Below are positions 47,543 to 57,702 of a stretch of DNA of 64,000 bases, one piece after another. Origin of the DNA: Alopecurus myosuroides. Taxonomy: Eukaryota > Streptophyta > Magnoliopsida > Poales > Poaceae. Each line of letters begins with the position of its first letter. Position 1 is the stretch's first letter. The stretch is taken from assembly GCA_028641055.1 (NCBI GenBank), contig CM054058.1, positions 81,094,392 through 81,158,391 on the forward strand. Reading direction: 5' to 3'. Position numbers and translations under genes: made by a program. The notes beneath the pieces were generated by a model, which saw only the letters and a program-made list of their open reading frames with translations, was not told the origin of the DNA and did not search any database.

Positions 47543-48997
47543 ATGGATTCTAAGCAGGTGGTGCATATGAATCATGGAGATGGGGAAACTAGCTATGCTC
47601 GCAACTCCAGTATTCAGGTACCTTCTCCCTCTTATGATCTTATCTAATTCACCTCTGTTATTTCTACCTTATTCCCATTCTTCTGAAATTTGGCTTCTTA
47701 AGACTGCATCCTCAAGAACTCGTTCACAATAATACCATATGTTACTGAAAAAAATAAGAACACAATTGCGAAAATATTAAGCTAGATTTCTGAAGGAGTA
47801 CAAATGGACTTGCAGAGCGCGGAGCAAAACAGGATGAAGCCCCTGATAGAAGCGGCAATCGTTGACTTATTCAGCAACGCCAACACCCTATCGCCTGGAA
47901 AGATTGTGATCGCGGACCTGGGCTGCTCCTCTGGCCCGAACGCGCTAGCACTGGTGTCGATGGCCGTCGAGGCCACCCGCAACCACTTTCTTCAGTTGGA
48001 GCAGCCACCCCCGGAAGTCTGTGTAGTCCTTAATGATCTCCCGGACAATGACTTCAACATGGTGGTGAAGAGCCTGGTTGCGCTGCAGCAAACCAAGGAG
48101 CCTGTTTGTGTAACTGGTATTGTACCAGGGTCGTTCTACGAGAGGCTTTTCCCTAATGGTTCCGTGCATCTTTTCTGCTCATCCAACAGCCTTCATTGGC
48201 TCTCAAAGGTATGGAATTTGACGCTCCTCTCCAACAGCCTTCATTCCTTCATTATCTGATTGTTTAGAGGTACAGGCTCCTGAAGATTTAAGGATAAACC
48301 ATATCCGGGCATATGACCTCGATGAACATGCCAGGCGTGAAAGACTCCCGATCGTCACTGAAGCCTACGCACGACAGTTCAAGAAAGATTTCACACTTTT
48401 CCTCCAGCTCAGAGCTAAAGAATTGGTTCCAGAAGGTCGGATGGTTGTTTCCCTTGCGGGCATGCGTTCCGACGTGCCCGTCACTGAGACCTCTCATGCC
48501 TGGGGAACTGTGGCTCAGATTTTAGGTGTCATGGCCTCAGAGGTACATACAGACATACATGGTTTTAATTTTCTACTATTTTTATCATTTGCTAACGAGC
48601 ATGTGAATATTTGACATCCTGAGCTTCTCTTCTAACCAACTGACAGGGTGAAATTGACAAAGCAAAATTTGATTCGTTCTACGTGCCGGCATATGGACCT
48701 TGCGCTAAAGAGCTGAGAGCGACCATCGAAGAAGAGGGCTCCTTCTCAATCACCGAGATGCAGGTGCACGACCCTACAAGCGGCATGAGCAGCGCGCTCC
48801 TCACTCCGAACAGGTTGGCGAATGGTCTCAGAGCAGCATTCGAGCCGATAATAGTCCAGCATTTTGGATCAGACGGAGAGATCATGGATAAATTTGTGAA
48901 GACAGCAGAGAGGCACATGAGCCTGCAGCGCAGCTCTCAAGTCAAGCGTACCGAAAGCCCGAGAGTTATGCTTGTTGTATCGCTCAAGAAGGCTTGA
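47543..48997 (+). CDS. SABATH family S-adenosylmethionine-dependent carboxyl methyltransferase
   Basis: Four exons with canonical GT-AG borders and all in phase: 47543-47617, 47816-48208, 48276-48542 and 48647-48997, giving 361 residues with no stop. Exon 1 encodes the SABATH signature MNHGDGETSYARNSSIQ. Exon 2 has the SAM-binding motif DLGCSSGPNA, then NDLPDNDFN, GSFYERLFP and SSNSLHWLS. Exon 3 contains RAYDLDEHARRERLP and GRMVVSLAGMRSD. Exon 4 has FYVPAYGPCAKELR and ends RVMLVVSLKKA. Family enzymes transfer methyl groups from SAM to small carboxylic acids (salicylate, benzoate, anthranilate, jasmonate, IAA) in the cytosol, making volatile or inactive esters. The substrate cannot be read from sequence. 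Length is normal for the family. It is flanked by an F-box fragment upstream and a MULE starting 109 bp after the stop codon, so its 3' UTR may run into the transposon. Confidence 0.93.
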
Positions 48998-49105
48998 CAT
49001 ACCAGCTGGTGTGTTACTGCTAGTCTATCGCTCACAAACTCATGACATCTCTGTAAAAATTTAAGATCAAACTCAAATCAGATTTGTGAGAGACGAAAAA
49101 GAAAA

Positions 49106-49378
49106 GGGTTTTTTATCGAATTGCCCACAGCGGTCCACTTCTACTCAGTTTTACCCCTAGCGCCGAATCGATCTCAGTTTTGCCCCTAGTCTGTGCGCAA
49201 CTACTATGGAGAGGCTGGAAAGATAAGTTTGGAGTCGAATCCGTTAGGCGAAGTGGGCCCGGAGAAGTCAGACTCCGTTTCGCGCAGTGGGTCCGGGTGG
49301 GACTGCCAGTTCGTTGAAACCGTCCGGAGTTTACAGGTGGGACCGCGCAGTTAGTTGACTAATCTGAATAGTCCACAC
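49106..49378 (+). repeat. Terminal and subterminal repeat of MULE copy 2
   Basis: About 275 bp align with the reverse complement of 9104-9378, including TCAGTTTTACCCCTAG, CTATGGAGAGGCTGGAA and GTGGGTCCGGGTGGGACTGC. Similarity ends near TGAATAGTCCACAC, just before the GC-rich 5' region of the transposase gene. Confidence 0.85.
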
Positions 49379-49727
49379 CCGAGCTTCCCGCCACCACCGT
49401 CGTGCGCTGCCGCCCAATTTAGTTGCCCCGCCGTCGTGCGCTGCCGCTCTCGCCGCTGCCACCTCCGCACCACCCCCTGCTGCGCCACGAGCACCTGCGG
49501 CACCACCACCACCTACGGCGCCACCACCATCTGCTCCACCGCCACCTTCCTCAGCCAGCGCCCCACCGCCACCTGTGTCGCAGCCAACAGCACACATTTG
49601 CGCCGCCAGCACCACCTGCACCGCCGCGGCCGTTCCGCGTGGCCACCTGCTTCACCGCCGGGGCCGTCCTGCGACGCGGCTGGTGGGGCGCTCGTTCCAC
49701 CACTCTGCCCGCCACCTGCTCGACGAA

Positions 49728-51265
49728 ATGGATAGGGAGAATGAAATGGAGAGCGGCCGCGCCATGGTGCCGGAGACACGCGGCGTCGACCATGATTGGG
49801 TTCTCATTGGGTAAGTACTGAGCTTTAAATTGTCGATTAGACATGGGATGCCATTGATTTGCATCTGATTGCGTCTCTGTTTTCGTGGGTTAGGATGGAG
49901 TTGAGGTTTGCTTTCTTGATGAACGTTAGAAGGGAGCGCTACACCGTCGATGCAGACAGTAAGAAGAAATACCAAGGAGGTTTCAGTTATTCGGTCCCAA
50001 TGGATTGTAACTGGAGTTTCAGACAATTTGGGGAGATAATTTGCAGCCCATATCCTTGGGGTTTGCATGACGAAGTGGAATTTAGATACTTTGATGGGGG
50101 AAAAGATTGGATCCAAATTAGTAATGATGAAGAGCTCGCTACCATGTTTTCTAAGCTTAAGGAGGCAGAGAATTTTAATGTGAAGCTGCAAAATGATGTG
50201 GTTGTGCCGGCAGTTGGACACACGGTGGCGGGTTCATCTTCTGTGGCAGGACCATCACGTCGTATTGTCAACTCCAGCCAGAACAGTTCAAAACCAACTC
50301 GACGTGGTGGCTCGACAAGTGTGGGCACTGGGAGAAGGGTTCATGTTGAAGTGGAGGAGGATGCCTGCATTTCTGCGGATGATGAAGAGAGGCTATATCC
50401 TGATGTTATCCAGAATTTAAGACAGACACGTCGGGCTGAAATCCAATATGAGTCTGACAGTGACGATGAAGAAGAGGAAGACCGGACACCTGTTGAATGG
50501 AACCCTGCGAACCCTCTTATGGCAGAAGGTTGCATTTTTTCTTCCATGGCTGAGTGTAGAAATGCACTTGTGACGTACTGCATGAAGGTAGAACGTGCCT
50601 TTAAAGTTGACAAGAGCGATAAAAGGCGCTACACCGTGCGCTGTGTGTCTGAAGATTGTCAATGGAGGATGCACGCATCTAAAATGCGTGGCAGCACCAA
50701 TGTTCAGGTAAAAGTGAACCCTTTTCCCCACACATGCGGAGAATCAACCCTTAGGAAGCAAACAATCAGCAGAGCCAAGTCAAGATGGGTGGCGGATGAA
50801 GTAAAAAAATGGGTGGCAGAAAACCATCAAGTGAGTGCAAAGCAATTGCAGAAAAACATGAAAGACAAGTTCACGATAGATTTACCATACATAAGGGTGT
50901 TCAGTGGTCAAAATAAAGCATTGGAATCTATCCATGGTAACTCGAATGAAAGTTTTCAGTTGTTGTATTCATTCAAAGCTGAAGTGGAGAGGACAAGCCT
51001 AGGTAGTGTTGTTGAAATTGATCACCATGCCGTGGATTACACATTGAAGAAAGGGACAAAGACCAAGGAATGCTTTAGGAGGGTTTTTGTGTGCTTTCAA
51101 GCTTGTAAATTGGGTTTTTTGGTAGGTTGTAGGCCTTATTTGGCTATTGATGCTACTTTTCTCACAGGGAGGTTTAAAGGCCAGCTAGTAGCAGCTTGTG
51201 CAGTTGATGCACGCGGTTTTGTTTTTCCAGTTGCCTACGGTGTAGTGGAGACAGATGTTGCGTAA
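49728..51265 (+). pseudogene. MuDR-type MULE transposase, N-terminal half
   Basis: Exon 1 (49728-49810) starts at ATG 49728 and ends in GG before GTAAGT. Exon 2 starts at 49894 after TTAG, keeping frame. Early in exon 2 is a PB1-like N-terminal region (MELRFAFLMNVRRERY, PYPWGLHDEVEFRYFDGGKD, WIQISNDEELATMF), an acidic linker (YESDSDDEEEEDRT), the MuDR DNA-binding region (FSSMAECRNALVTYCMKVER, YTVRCVSEDCQWRMHASKMR, HTCGESTL), and the start of the DDE domain with the first catalytic Asp in YLAIDATFLTGRFKGQL. The frame hits a TAA at 51263-51265 just after FPVAYGVVETD, where similarity jumps straight to the zinc knuckle of the next segment. The second Asp, the Glu and the SWIM-type region are missing, so this copy cannot encode active transposase. 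Confidence 0.85.
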
Positions 51266-52018
51266 GTGCACAAGGTGTGGTGGGACTGGTCATTTCAGCA
51301 AATATTGTGATAATGCAGTAGATCCAGGGTTTGGAGAGAGTATGCCTGATGAAAATGATGGTCAGCTGCCGGATACAGCATTTGAAAATGATGATCAGCA
51401 GCCGGATGAAACATTTGAAAATGATGATCAACAGTCAAGTGATTCAGATGATGCTCCAGATCAAAATGATGATCAAGTACATGATCCAACTTATTATTCA
51501 AATGATGATCAAGTTCATGATGTTCCATATGCTCCATTCGATGATCCAGATGCTCCAGCTGATGATCCGCTGGATGCTCCAACTGATGATTCAGCTGATG
51601 CTCCAGATGCTCCAGCAGATGCTCCAGATGCTCCAGCTGATGATCCGTTGGATGCTCCAGTCGATGATTCTGCCATGATCTCACCAGTTTCATTGGATGC
51701 TCCATTGGATGATTCTTCCATGGTCTCACAAGTTTCATTGGATGCACCATTGGATGAGTCTGCCATGATCTCACCAGTTACAAGCTTAGATGGGTATGTA
51801 AATCCTGCCATGATCTCACCAGTTTTCATTTTTCATTTTATTTATTTATCATGATCCTTTATGTTTTGTACAGATCTGGTGTAGTTTCAAAGAAGAAGAC
51901 CAAGGTACCGACTACCAAGAGGAGAAGACCAGAAGCTGTGAGCAAGATGAGCACAAGGAGCAAAGGGCCACCAAAACAGCCAAGGATCACAAAGAAGCCC
52001 CGACGCTATTTAGACTAA
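51255..52018 (+). pseudogene. MULE transposase, C-terminal part (zinc knuckle, acidic repeats, basic tail)
   Basis: After the deletion junction near 51260 the frame reads CTRCGGTGHFSKYC, a CCHC zinc knuckle (C-x2-C-x4-H-x4-C), as found at the end of many plant MULE transposases. It is followed by about 130 residues of acidic repeats built on DAPADDP and SLDAPLD-type units with PVSLDAPLDDS and SAMISPV variants. An intron is likely: donor GTATGT at 51794, acceptor CAG at 51871-51873. The last exon (51874-52018) is basic (KKKTKVPTTKRRRPEA, PRITKKPRRYLD) and may be a nuclear localisation region, ending at TAA 52016-52018. It is shifted in frame relative to the N-terminal part. Confidence 0.75.
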
Positions 52019-52144
52019 GTTAGTGTTGTATTTCTGTTGAATAATGTTGTATTTATGTTGACTGGTGATGTATCTAAGTTAGAACATAGTTTGGATGATG
52101 TTTGAATAATGTTGGATGATGTTGAACCAAGTCGTTTCAAAATT
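52019..52144. other. 3' flank of the transposase gene
   Basis: AT-rich with short repeats of GTTGTATTT-TGTTGA and GGATGATGTTGAA. Probably 3' UTR. Confidence 0.3.
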
Positions 52145-52600
52145 TTAGGAAAATGTGCTTCAAATGAGGTCTCAAGCTAGGGTAGACACCCCCGTTTGAA
52201 ATTTCATGAAAAATTCGACCTTGTCAAAATTATTCAAATAAATTTGAGGAGCAACTATATCACATATAACAACATTGTGCGTTGGATTCATGTCATTTTG
52301 ATTTTTTTTGAATTATTTATGCTCATTTGAAACCATCGCTCTATTCTCATGAGAAATGTGTTTCAAATGAGGTGTGAAGCTAGGGTAAACACCCCCGTTT
52401 GTAATTTCATGAAAAATTCTACCTTGTCAAAATTATCCAAATAAATTTGAGGAGCAACTATATCGCATATAACAACATGGTGCGTTGGATTCATGTCATT
52501 TTGATTTTTTGAATTATTTATGCTCATTTGAAATCATCGCTCTATTCTCATGAGAAATGTGCTTAAAATGAGGTCCGAACCTAGGGTAAATACCCCCATT
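52145..52600 (+). repeat. 203-bp tandem array of MULE copy 2 (just over two units)
   Basis: CAAATGAGG-type starts at 52161, 52364 and about 52565 give a period of about 203 bp. The unit is the reverse complement of that at 6979-7970. Units here are more diverged from each other than in the left element. Confidence 0.85.
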
Positions 52601-53599
52601 TGTGCTTCAACATTTTTTGGCATCTTGTCTAAATCAGCCAAATTAATTTCCTAGACATCTATTCTACATATATAGTGTAAATCTGAAGTTTTATTATGTT
52701 TTGAATAATTCGTCTATTTTTATAATTTTTTATTTAAATAACATGGTTTAATAGAAAAATCATATGTAAAAGAGATAAAAATCATTGCTCTAGTAAATCT
52801 GATGTTTCATCATGTTTTAATAATTCTTCTATTTTTTATTTTTATTATTTAAATAACATGGTTTAATACTTAACAGCAAAGAAATCATATGTAGAACAGA
52901 TAGAAACCATCGATCCCTGTGGCCAACGGACCAACCAATCAGAGCGCAGAACGAGCGTCTCGCGGATCGCTGTGGCTGCGAGCGCATCCGTCCGATGCAC
53001 GATTCCTTCTAGAAGTCGTCGGTCCAACGGCCTAGGTCGAATCTGTGTGTTTCCTTCTAGAAGCTTTTCGGCTGGTCAAAAAGAGGGTTGACCAAGCTTG
53101 AAATATATAAAGCCGACGCACATAGTAGTGTTATGTCATATAATAACGAGAAAAAAAATATAAACCTGTCTTATAAAGAATGGAACGAAAAAACCTTGTG
53201 TAACATGTGATATCTTGAACATACTAGTAGAGAGTTCAAGAAAATAAGATGAGTTTCAAACCTTTGGAACTAAAATAAGGTCAAAATCTCACCAAAGCTT
53301 CATTTTGGTGTGACTAAGAAAGATCCAAAGTTATTTTTTCATTTTGATGTTTTAAACTTGTTTTATTTACGATTTTCGATTAAAACCATTATTATTCAAA
53401 AGAAAATAAATAATACCAATATTCATCCAATAAATTTTCAGGCTTCGGAATTGCATTATATAGGTCTAATACAAGTCTAGGAAAAATATAATAGGATTTA
53501 TAAACATTAGAATGAAAGCCATCACTGTGACTATAATAGGAAAAATAAAATAGGATTTATACAGTAGTAGAGATTTCAAAGAATATGAGGCGGAAACAT
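52601..53599 (+). other. Unique MULE block, right copy
   Basis: Counterpart of 6001-6978 on the opposite strand. It contains the intact promoter motifs (52930-53112), then AT-rich DNA to the first 349-bp unit. No ORF. Confidence 0.75.
52930..53112 (+). promoter_or_regulatory. Conserved internal promoter: CCAAT box, two HSE-like palindromes, TATA box
   Basis: CCAATCAG at 52935-52942; CTTCTAGAAG at 53006-53015 and 53054-53063 (48 bp apart, each containing TTCTAGAA; the second is followed by GCTTT, extending the nTTCnnGAAnnTT pattern); TATATAAA at 53104-53111. All read toward the 349-bp array and the predicted second gene. The same motifs sit in the left MULE at 6500-6690. The layout is that of plant heat-shock promoters, but activity is inferred only. 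Confidence 0.5.
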
Positions 53600-54433
53600 T
53601 GTGAATCTCCCGAAGAGGTGGGTTCTACCTTTTTGTTTTGTGTTCCTATGGGCTATCCTAGCACAACCAAGCAAATAGTTCCACATTGCAACCCCCTTTC
53701 GACGCCGTTACCGCGTGTTTCCGTATAAGTCCGGTATTTCTCCAGCGGGTAGGGTTTCACCGGGAGGGGGGCTACGGAGCGTCTGGATCCCAACACAAGC
53801 TAGGGGGTGAAATACCATGATAGTATAAGTGTGTTGTGTGCTTTGGATGTCAAAGATTGCTCTCCAGGGTGTGACCCAGCTTCACCGGCATCCACTTCTC
53901 TCTCGTGAGCGCTTATAGGGTGAAACTCCCGTATCGGATCAAACATCGTGAATCTTCCGAAGAGGTGGGTTCTACATTTTTGTTTTGTGTTCCTATGGTC
54001 TATCCTAGCACAAGCGAGCAAATAGTTCCACATTGCTACCCCCTATCGACGCCGTTACCACGTGTTTCCGTATAAGTCAGGTATTTCTCCAGCGGGTCTA
54101 GGGTTTCACCGGGAGGGGGCTACAGAGCGTCTGGATCCCAACACAAGCTAGGGGGTGCCATACCATGATAGTATAGGTGTGTTGTGTGCTTTGGATGTCA
54201 AAGATTGCTCTCCGGGGTGTGACCCAGCTTCACCGGCATCCACTTCTCTCTTGTAGGCGCTTATAGGGTGAAACTCCCGTATCGGACCAAACATCGTGAA
54301 TCTTTCAAAGAGGTGGGTTCTACCTTTTTGTTTTGTGTTCCTATGGGCTATCCTAGCACAACCAAGCAAATAGTTCCACATTGCTACCCCATTTCGACGC
54401 AGTTACCGCGTGTTTCCGTATAAGTCAGGTATT
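53600..54433 (+). repeat. 349-bp tandem array of MULE copy 2, part before the Tat insertion
   Basis: GTGAATC starts at 53601, 53949 and 54297 (348 bp apart). It is cut at 54433 inside a unit by the LTR retrotransposon and resumes at 61942. Confidence 0.9.
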
Positions 54434-55305
54434 TGTCGTGGTGGTGTCACGGCAGATGCCATAGGATGGCTAAAGATGTGGGGACGAAGGACGCTGGAGG
54501 TGCTCGGGGAGGGATCACGCGACGAGTAGCCGCGTGAGGTAAGAACTAAACACTGCAAACAACACGATCTACCCAGGTTCAGGGCCCTCGTGAGGAGGTA
54601 AAACCCCTACTCCTGCCTTTCTTTGTGGTATTCTGATGTCTCACCGAGTAGCCACAGTACAATGGTTCTTGCTACCGAGTAGCCACCCTTCTCTCTACGT
54701 GATGAGCTAGGTCAAGAATCTAGGGTTTCCTCCTTGTGATCGTCGTCCCTCGCGCAGGAGGCGGCGGGGCACCTTATATACACGGTGCCCTGCCGGATAC
54801 GTCCAAATACAAACAAGTGTCGACATTGTGTGCACACCGTCCTTCTTCCGAGTTGCCGCTGACAGCTTTGGCTTCTAAGCTTGTCCTGATGCGGAAAGTC
54901 GTTGGGCAAAACCAAGTAACCAGTCTGTTATCACTGTGCGAACACAGAGTGGGTCCCCCTATCCTGCGACGGCCTGCTGACACACTGTCGCTGTCAGGCA
55001 CGCCGGCCCCAGATGAACAGTGCTGTGAATAGTGCCAAGTATGGACCCGGGATACGCGGGATCCGTGTCAGAACGGCTCCTTTGACTTCTGGCCCGAGTA
55101 GATTCCCGCCAATCTTACTCGGACCAGCTCTTCTACTCGAACGGACATAACTTGTTTGATATCTCCTTCTGGTCATCTTTTCGTAAGACCGAGTAGCAGT
55201 CGACCGGGTAGCAAGTACCGGGTAGGCGGCTACTCGACCAAACTTCTCTTCTGACTGTTTTCTTTACCACTTGCCTTTACCCTACTCGGGGGTAACCCCC
55301 CGACA
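54434..55305 (-). repeat. 3' LTR of the Tat-type element
   Basis: TGTCG...CGACA ends on the plus strand. It includes TATATAAG (minus strand) inside a 7-bp inverted repeat at 54767-54790. Confidence 0.92.
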
Positions 55306-55829
55306 GCAGTCCCCGAAGCTGGTAGAGCCATGCGAACTCGTTCACTGGGCCCTGCAGCTTAAAACCAAGCCTGGCAACCTTGCCCTTGAACCTCGATATG
55401 CCGAGTAAAACCTCCGAGTAGCATCCCGGAGAATACCTTGCGTTTCTTCTCTTCCGAATAGAACTAGTTTTCTTCTCTACAGCCGAGTAAAAGGACTTAG
55501 GGAATTTCTTCAATCGAACCTCTGCAGCTCAGAGCACAATCCGGCTGTTCGTACGGCAACGGGGCACGTGTCAAGCATCCAAGACCGCGACGCCTCGCTG
55601 CCCAGGACCTGACAGGCCACGCGCCCAGTTTTTACGGAGAGGGCCCACTGGCTCGTAATGTCCCATCATGCGCAGTAACTAGCCACGATCTCGTCGTGGG
55701 ATCAATTGCGGCCGTTACGCGCGCGTTCCGCGCTGTGTGCGTTTCTAACCGGCCACAGACCCCACGACACACGATTTGTTGCCACGATCGATCCCACTAC
55801 TCCAATCGTAACGGTAATCCGTGGGGCGG
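55306..55829 (+). other. Leader and upstream region of the antisense ORF
   Basis: Between the 3' LTR and the TATA-like box of the antisense gene. GC-rich with repeated CCGAGTA motifs, without an ORF of its own. It probably serves as its promoter and as the 3' untranslated region of the element. Confidence 0.4.
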
Positions 55830-55836
55830 TATAAGT
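55830..55836 (+). promoter_or_regulatory. TATA-like box of the antisense ORF
   Basis: TATAAGT at 55830-55836, about 170 bp before the ATG at 56003, followed by a CT-rich leader. The position fits a plant promoter. Confidence 0.45.
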
Positions 55837-56002
55837 ACCCCCACGGTAACTTCCTCTTCTCCTTCCCCTGCACTTTCCTCTTTTGTCTCTCTGTTTCTCC
55901 GTCGCCGCAGAGCTCTCCGCCGCCGCGCAACTCTTTGCGCCGCCGCGGATTCATCCAATCCACCCAATTCTTCCACTTTTCCACCACTTCCTACTCGCAG
56001 CC

Positions 56003-57427
56003 ATGGCCCGTGGCGACAGTGCTCGCGCCGGCTGGGCTGGCTCCGATGTCACCGTCGACGACTGCTCATGGCTCGTGAACACCCGGAGGGCTCCTCCTGG
56101 TGTTCAGTGCCGGCCGTCCGACGGCGAGATCGTTCCGGCCCCGCGGGAGGGCGAACACGTCGTCTTCCTCGCGCACTTCGCGCGAGGATTCGGCCTTCCT
56201 GCTTCCAATTTCCTCCGTTCTCTTCTCGACCACTACGGTCTTCAGATGCATCACCTTCCTCCTAACGCGGTTGTCTTTCTCTCCTACCATGTCGTGGTGT
56301 GCGAAGCCTTCCTCGGCGTCCGCCCCACGACGGAGACGTGGTCGAAGTATTTCTTCTTCCGCCAACAGAGCCAAGGCAAGAAGGACGGGGCGGCCGCCAG
56401 CAGCCGGACAACCGACACCGGCAGCGCCATGATGGTGCAACGCCCGGGCACCAATCATCCTCGCATCAAAGGCTTGGATTCTGTCCGCAAGTGGCAGAAG
56501 TCCTTCTTGTACGTGAAGAACATCCCCGCCACGAAGGACGCCAAGATCGAAGACCGCATCAATCTGCCCCCTTGGAGCAATCGAGCTCCTACCGGGCAGA
56601 ACTGGAAGAACAAGCCATCCAACAGCAGGAACTTGCTGCAGATGGAGGAGCGGCTCGCCTTTCTGATCGGAGAAGGGCTGAAGAGCGACGATCCAGTCGC
56701 CTGCTGGATTCGCAACCGAGTGCTGCCTCTGCAACGACGCTCCCACCCTATGTGCTACCTGGGCGGCCCTCGCGACTGTACTCGGACGACCACGTTCGAG
56801 CTTAGCAACGCGGATGTTGCCGCGCACGCAAGGGCCATCCTGACCACGGGCTTTCGAGACAACTGGCAGTATGGGTTTATCCCCTACAGCCGCACGAAGC
56901 CGATTCCACGGGTATGTTCTGCTCACTCTGCCTCTTGTATACGCAATCCGAGTAGATAGCTTCCTCTCCTTACTGCAACTAGCATTTGCACTCTGCGCCG
57001 AGTAGGGCGCTTAACGGAACTGCTTTGGCTTAGTATGCTTGGTGTTTGCACGCCTTGTCGGGTAGCACACTTAGGAGAAACACTTAGGCTTAATATGCTT
57101 GATGTTTGCACGCCTTGCCGAGTAGGACACTTAGCAAGTTCCCCTAGGCTTAGTGTGCTTTGTGTTTGCACGCCTATCCGGGTAGAGTGCCTTCATGCTA
57201 TTCGGCTAACTTGCGATGTTTTTACTGTTCTTCAGGTCCTTGACCGCCAGCTTGCTGAGAGCTGTGAGCGCTTCGAGGGCAACTGGTCAGATGACCGAGA
57301 AGAAGATGACGTGGTCTCCTTCGAGACCGCGGACAAGCTTGATCCTCCTGAAGCCGCCCAGGCGAGTGAGCATCGCGCGGATTCGGCTCTTCGTGACTGG
57401 TCCGAGGATGAAGGTGAAGGTAATTGA
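56003..57427 (+). CDS. Antisense ORF of the Tat-type element (putative gypsy-type transposon domain), two exons
   Basis: Exon 1 runs from ATG 56003 to 56911 (303 codons) and ends before GTATGT. Exon 2 runs from 57236 (after TTCAG) to TGA 57427. Both are in phase, giving about 366 residues. The N-terminal half contains HVVFLAHFARGFGLPASNFL, NFLRSLLDHYGLQMHHLPPN and FLSYHVVVCEAFLGVRPTTE, which resembles the plant putative gypsy-type transposon family (PF04195-like), known as an antisense ORF of Tat-lineage elements. The middle is basic and Trp-rich (SVRKWQKSFLYVKNIPATKD). Exon 2 is acidic (SWSDDREEDDVV-type). The role is unknown. It ends where RT sequence on the other strand begins, so the natural C-terminus may have been cut by the deletion that removed most of pol. 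Confidence 0.65.
57028..57190 (+). repeat. Three tandem repeats in the antisense ORF intron
   Basis: GGCTTAGTATGCTTGGTGTT, GGCTTAATATGCTTGATGTT and GGCTTAGTGTGCTTTGTGTT each start a unit of about 60 bp ending in TTTGCACGCCT and a GAGTAGG- or GGGTAG-type sequence. All lie within the inferred intron. Confidence 0.6.
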
Positions 57428-57702
57428 TCCTCCTTCTTCTTCTCGACCATGACCGGGTTGGCTAGCCAATCCGGATGCAGCACCTCCATGATGAAATTAC
57501 TTATCAGCAGCTTGGTGATCTGGTCACCAATGGCCTTCCTTCTCTCATCTCCGAAACGGCGCATAGCCTGCTTCACGGGCTTGGCGTCAGGACGCACATG
57601 CAAAGAGTGCTCAACCAACTCCCTCGGGACACCTGGTAGATCTTCATTGGACCAGGCGAATACATCCCGATTCTCACGGAGGAAGTGGATGAGCTCGCTT
57701 TC
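57428..57702 (-). pseudogene. RT N-terminal remnant of the Tat-type element
   Basis: Immediately after the TAG that ends gag-protease the frame continues: ELIHFLRENRDVFAWSNEDL, RPDAKPVKQAMRRFGDERRK, and VLHPDWLANPVMVEKKKE, the start of a gypsy RT. It breaks off near 57430 before any catalytic Asp. The rest of pol is deleted. Confidence 0.75.

Noticed and set aside
51295..51774. Minus-strand frame with repeated His/Glu/Leu units
   Set aside because: Reverse reading of the acidic repeat region of the transposase gene; an artefact of its repeats.
56066..56926. Long minus-strand frame opposite the antisense ORF
   Set aside because: A GC-rich shadow of the plus-strand coding sequence; only the plus frame matches the Tat antisense family and has consistent splice sites.
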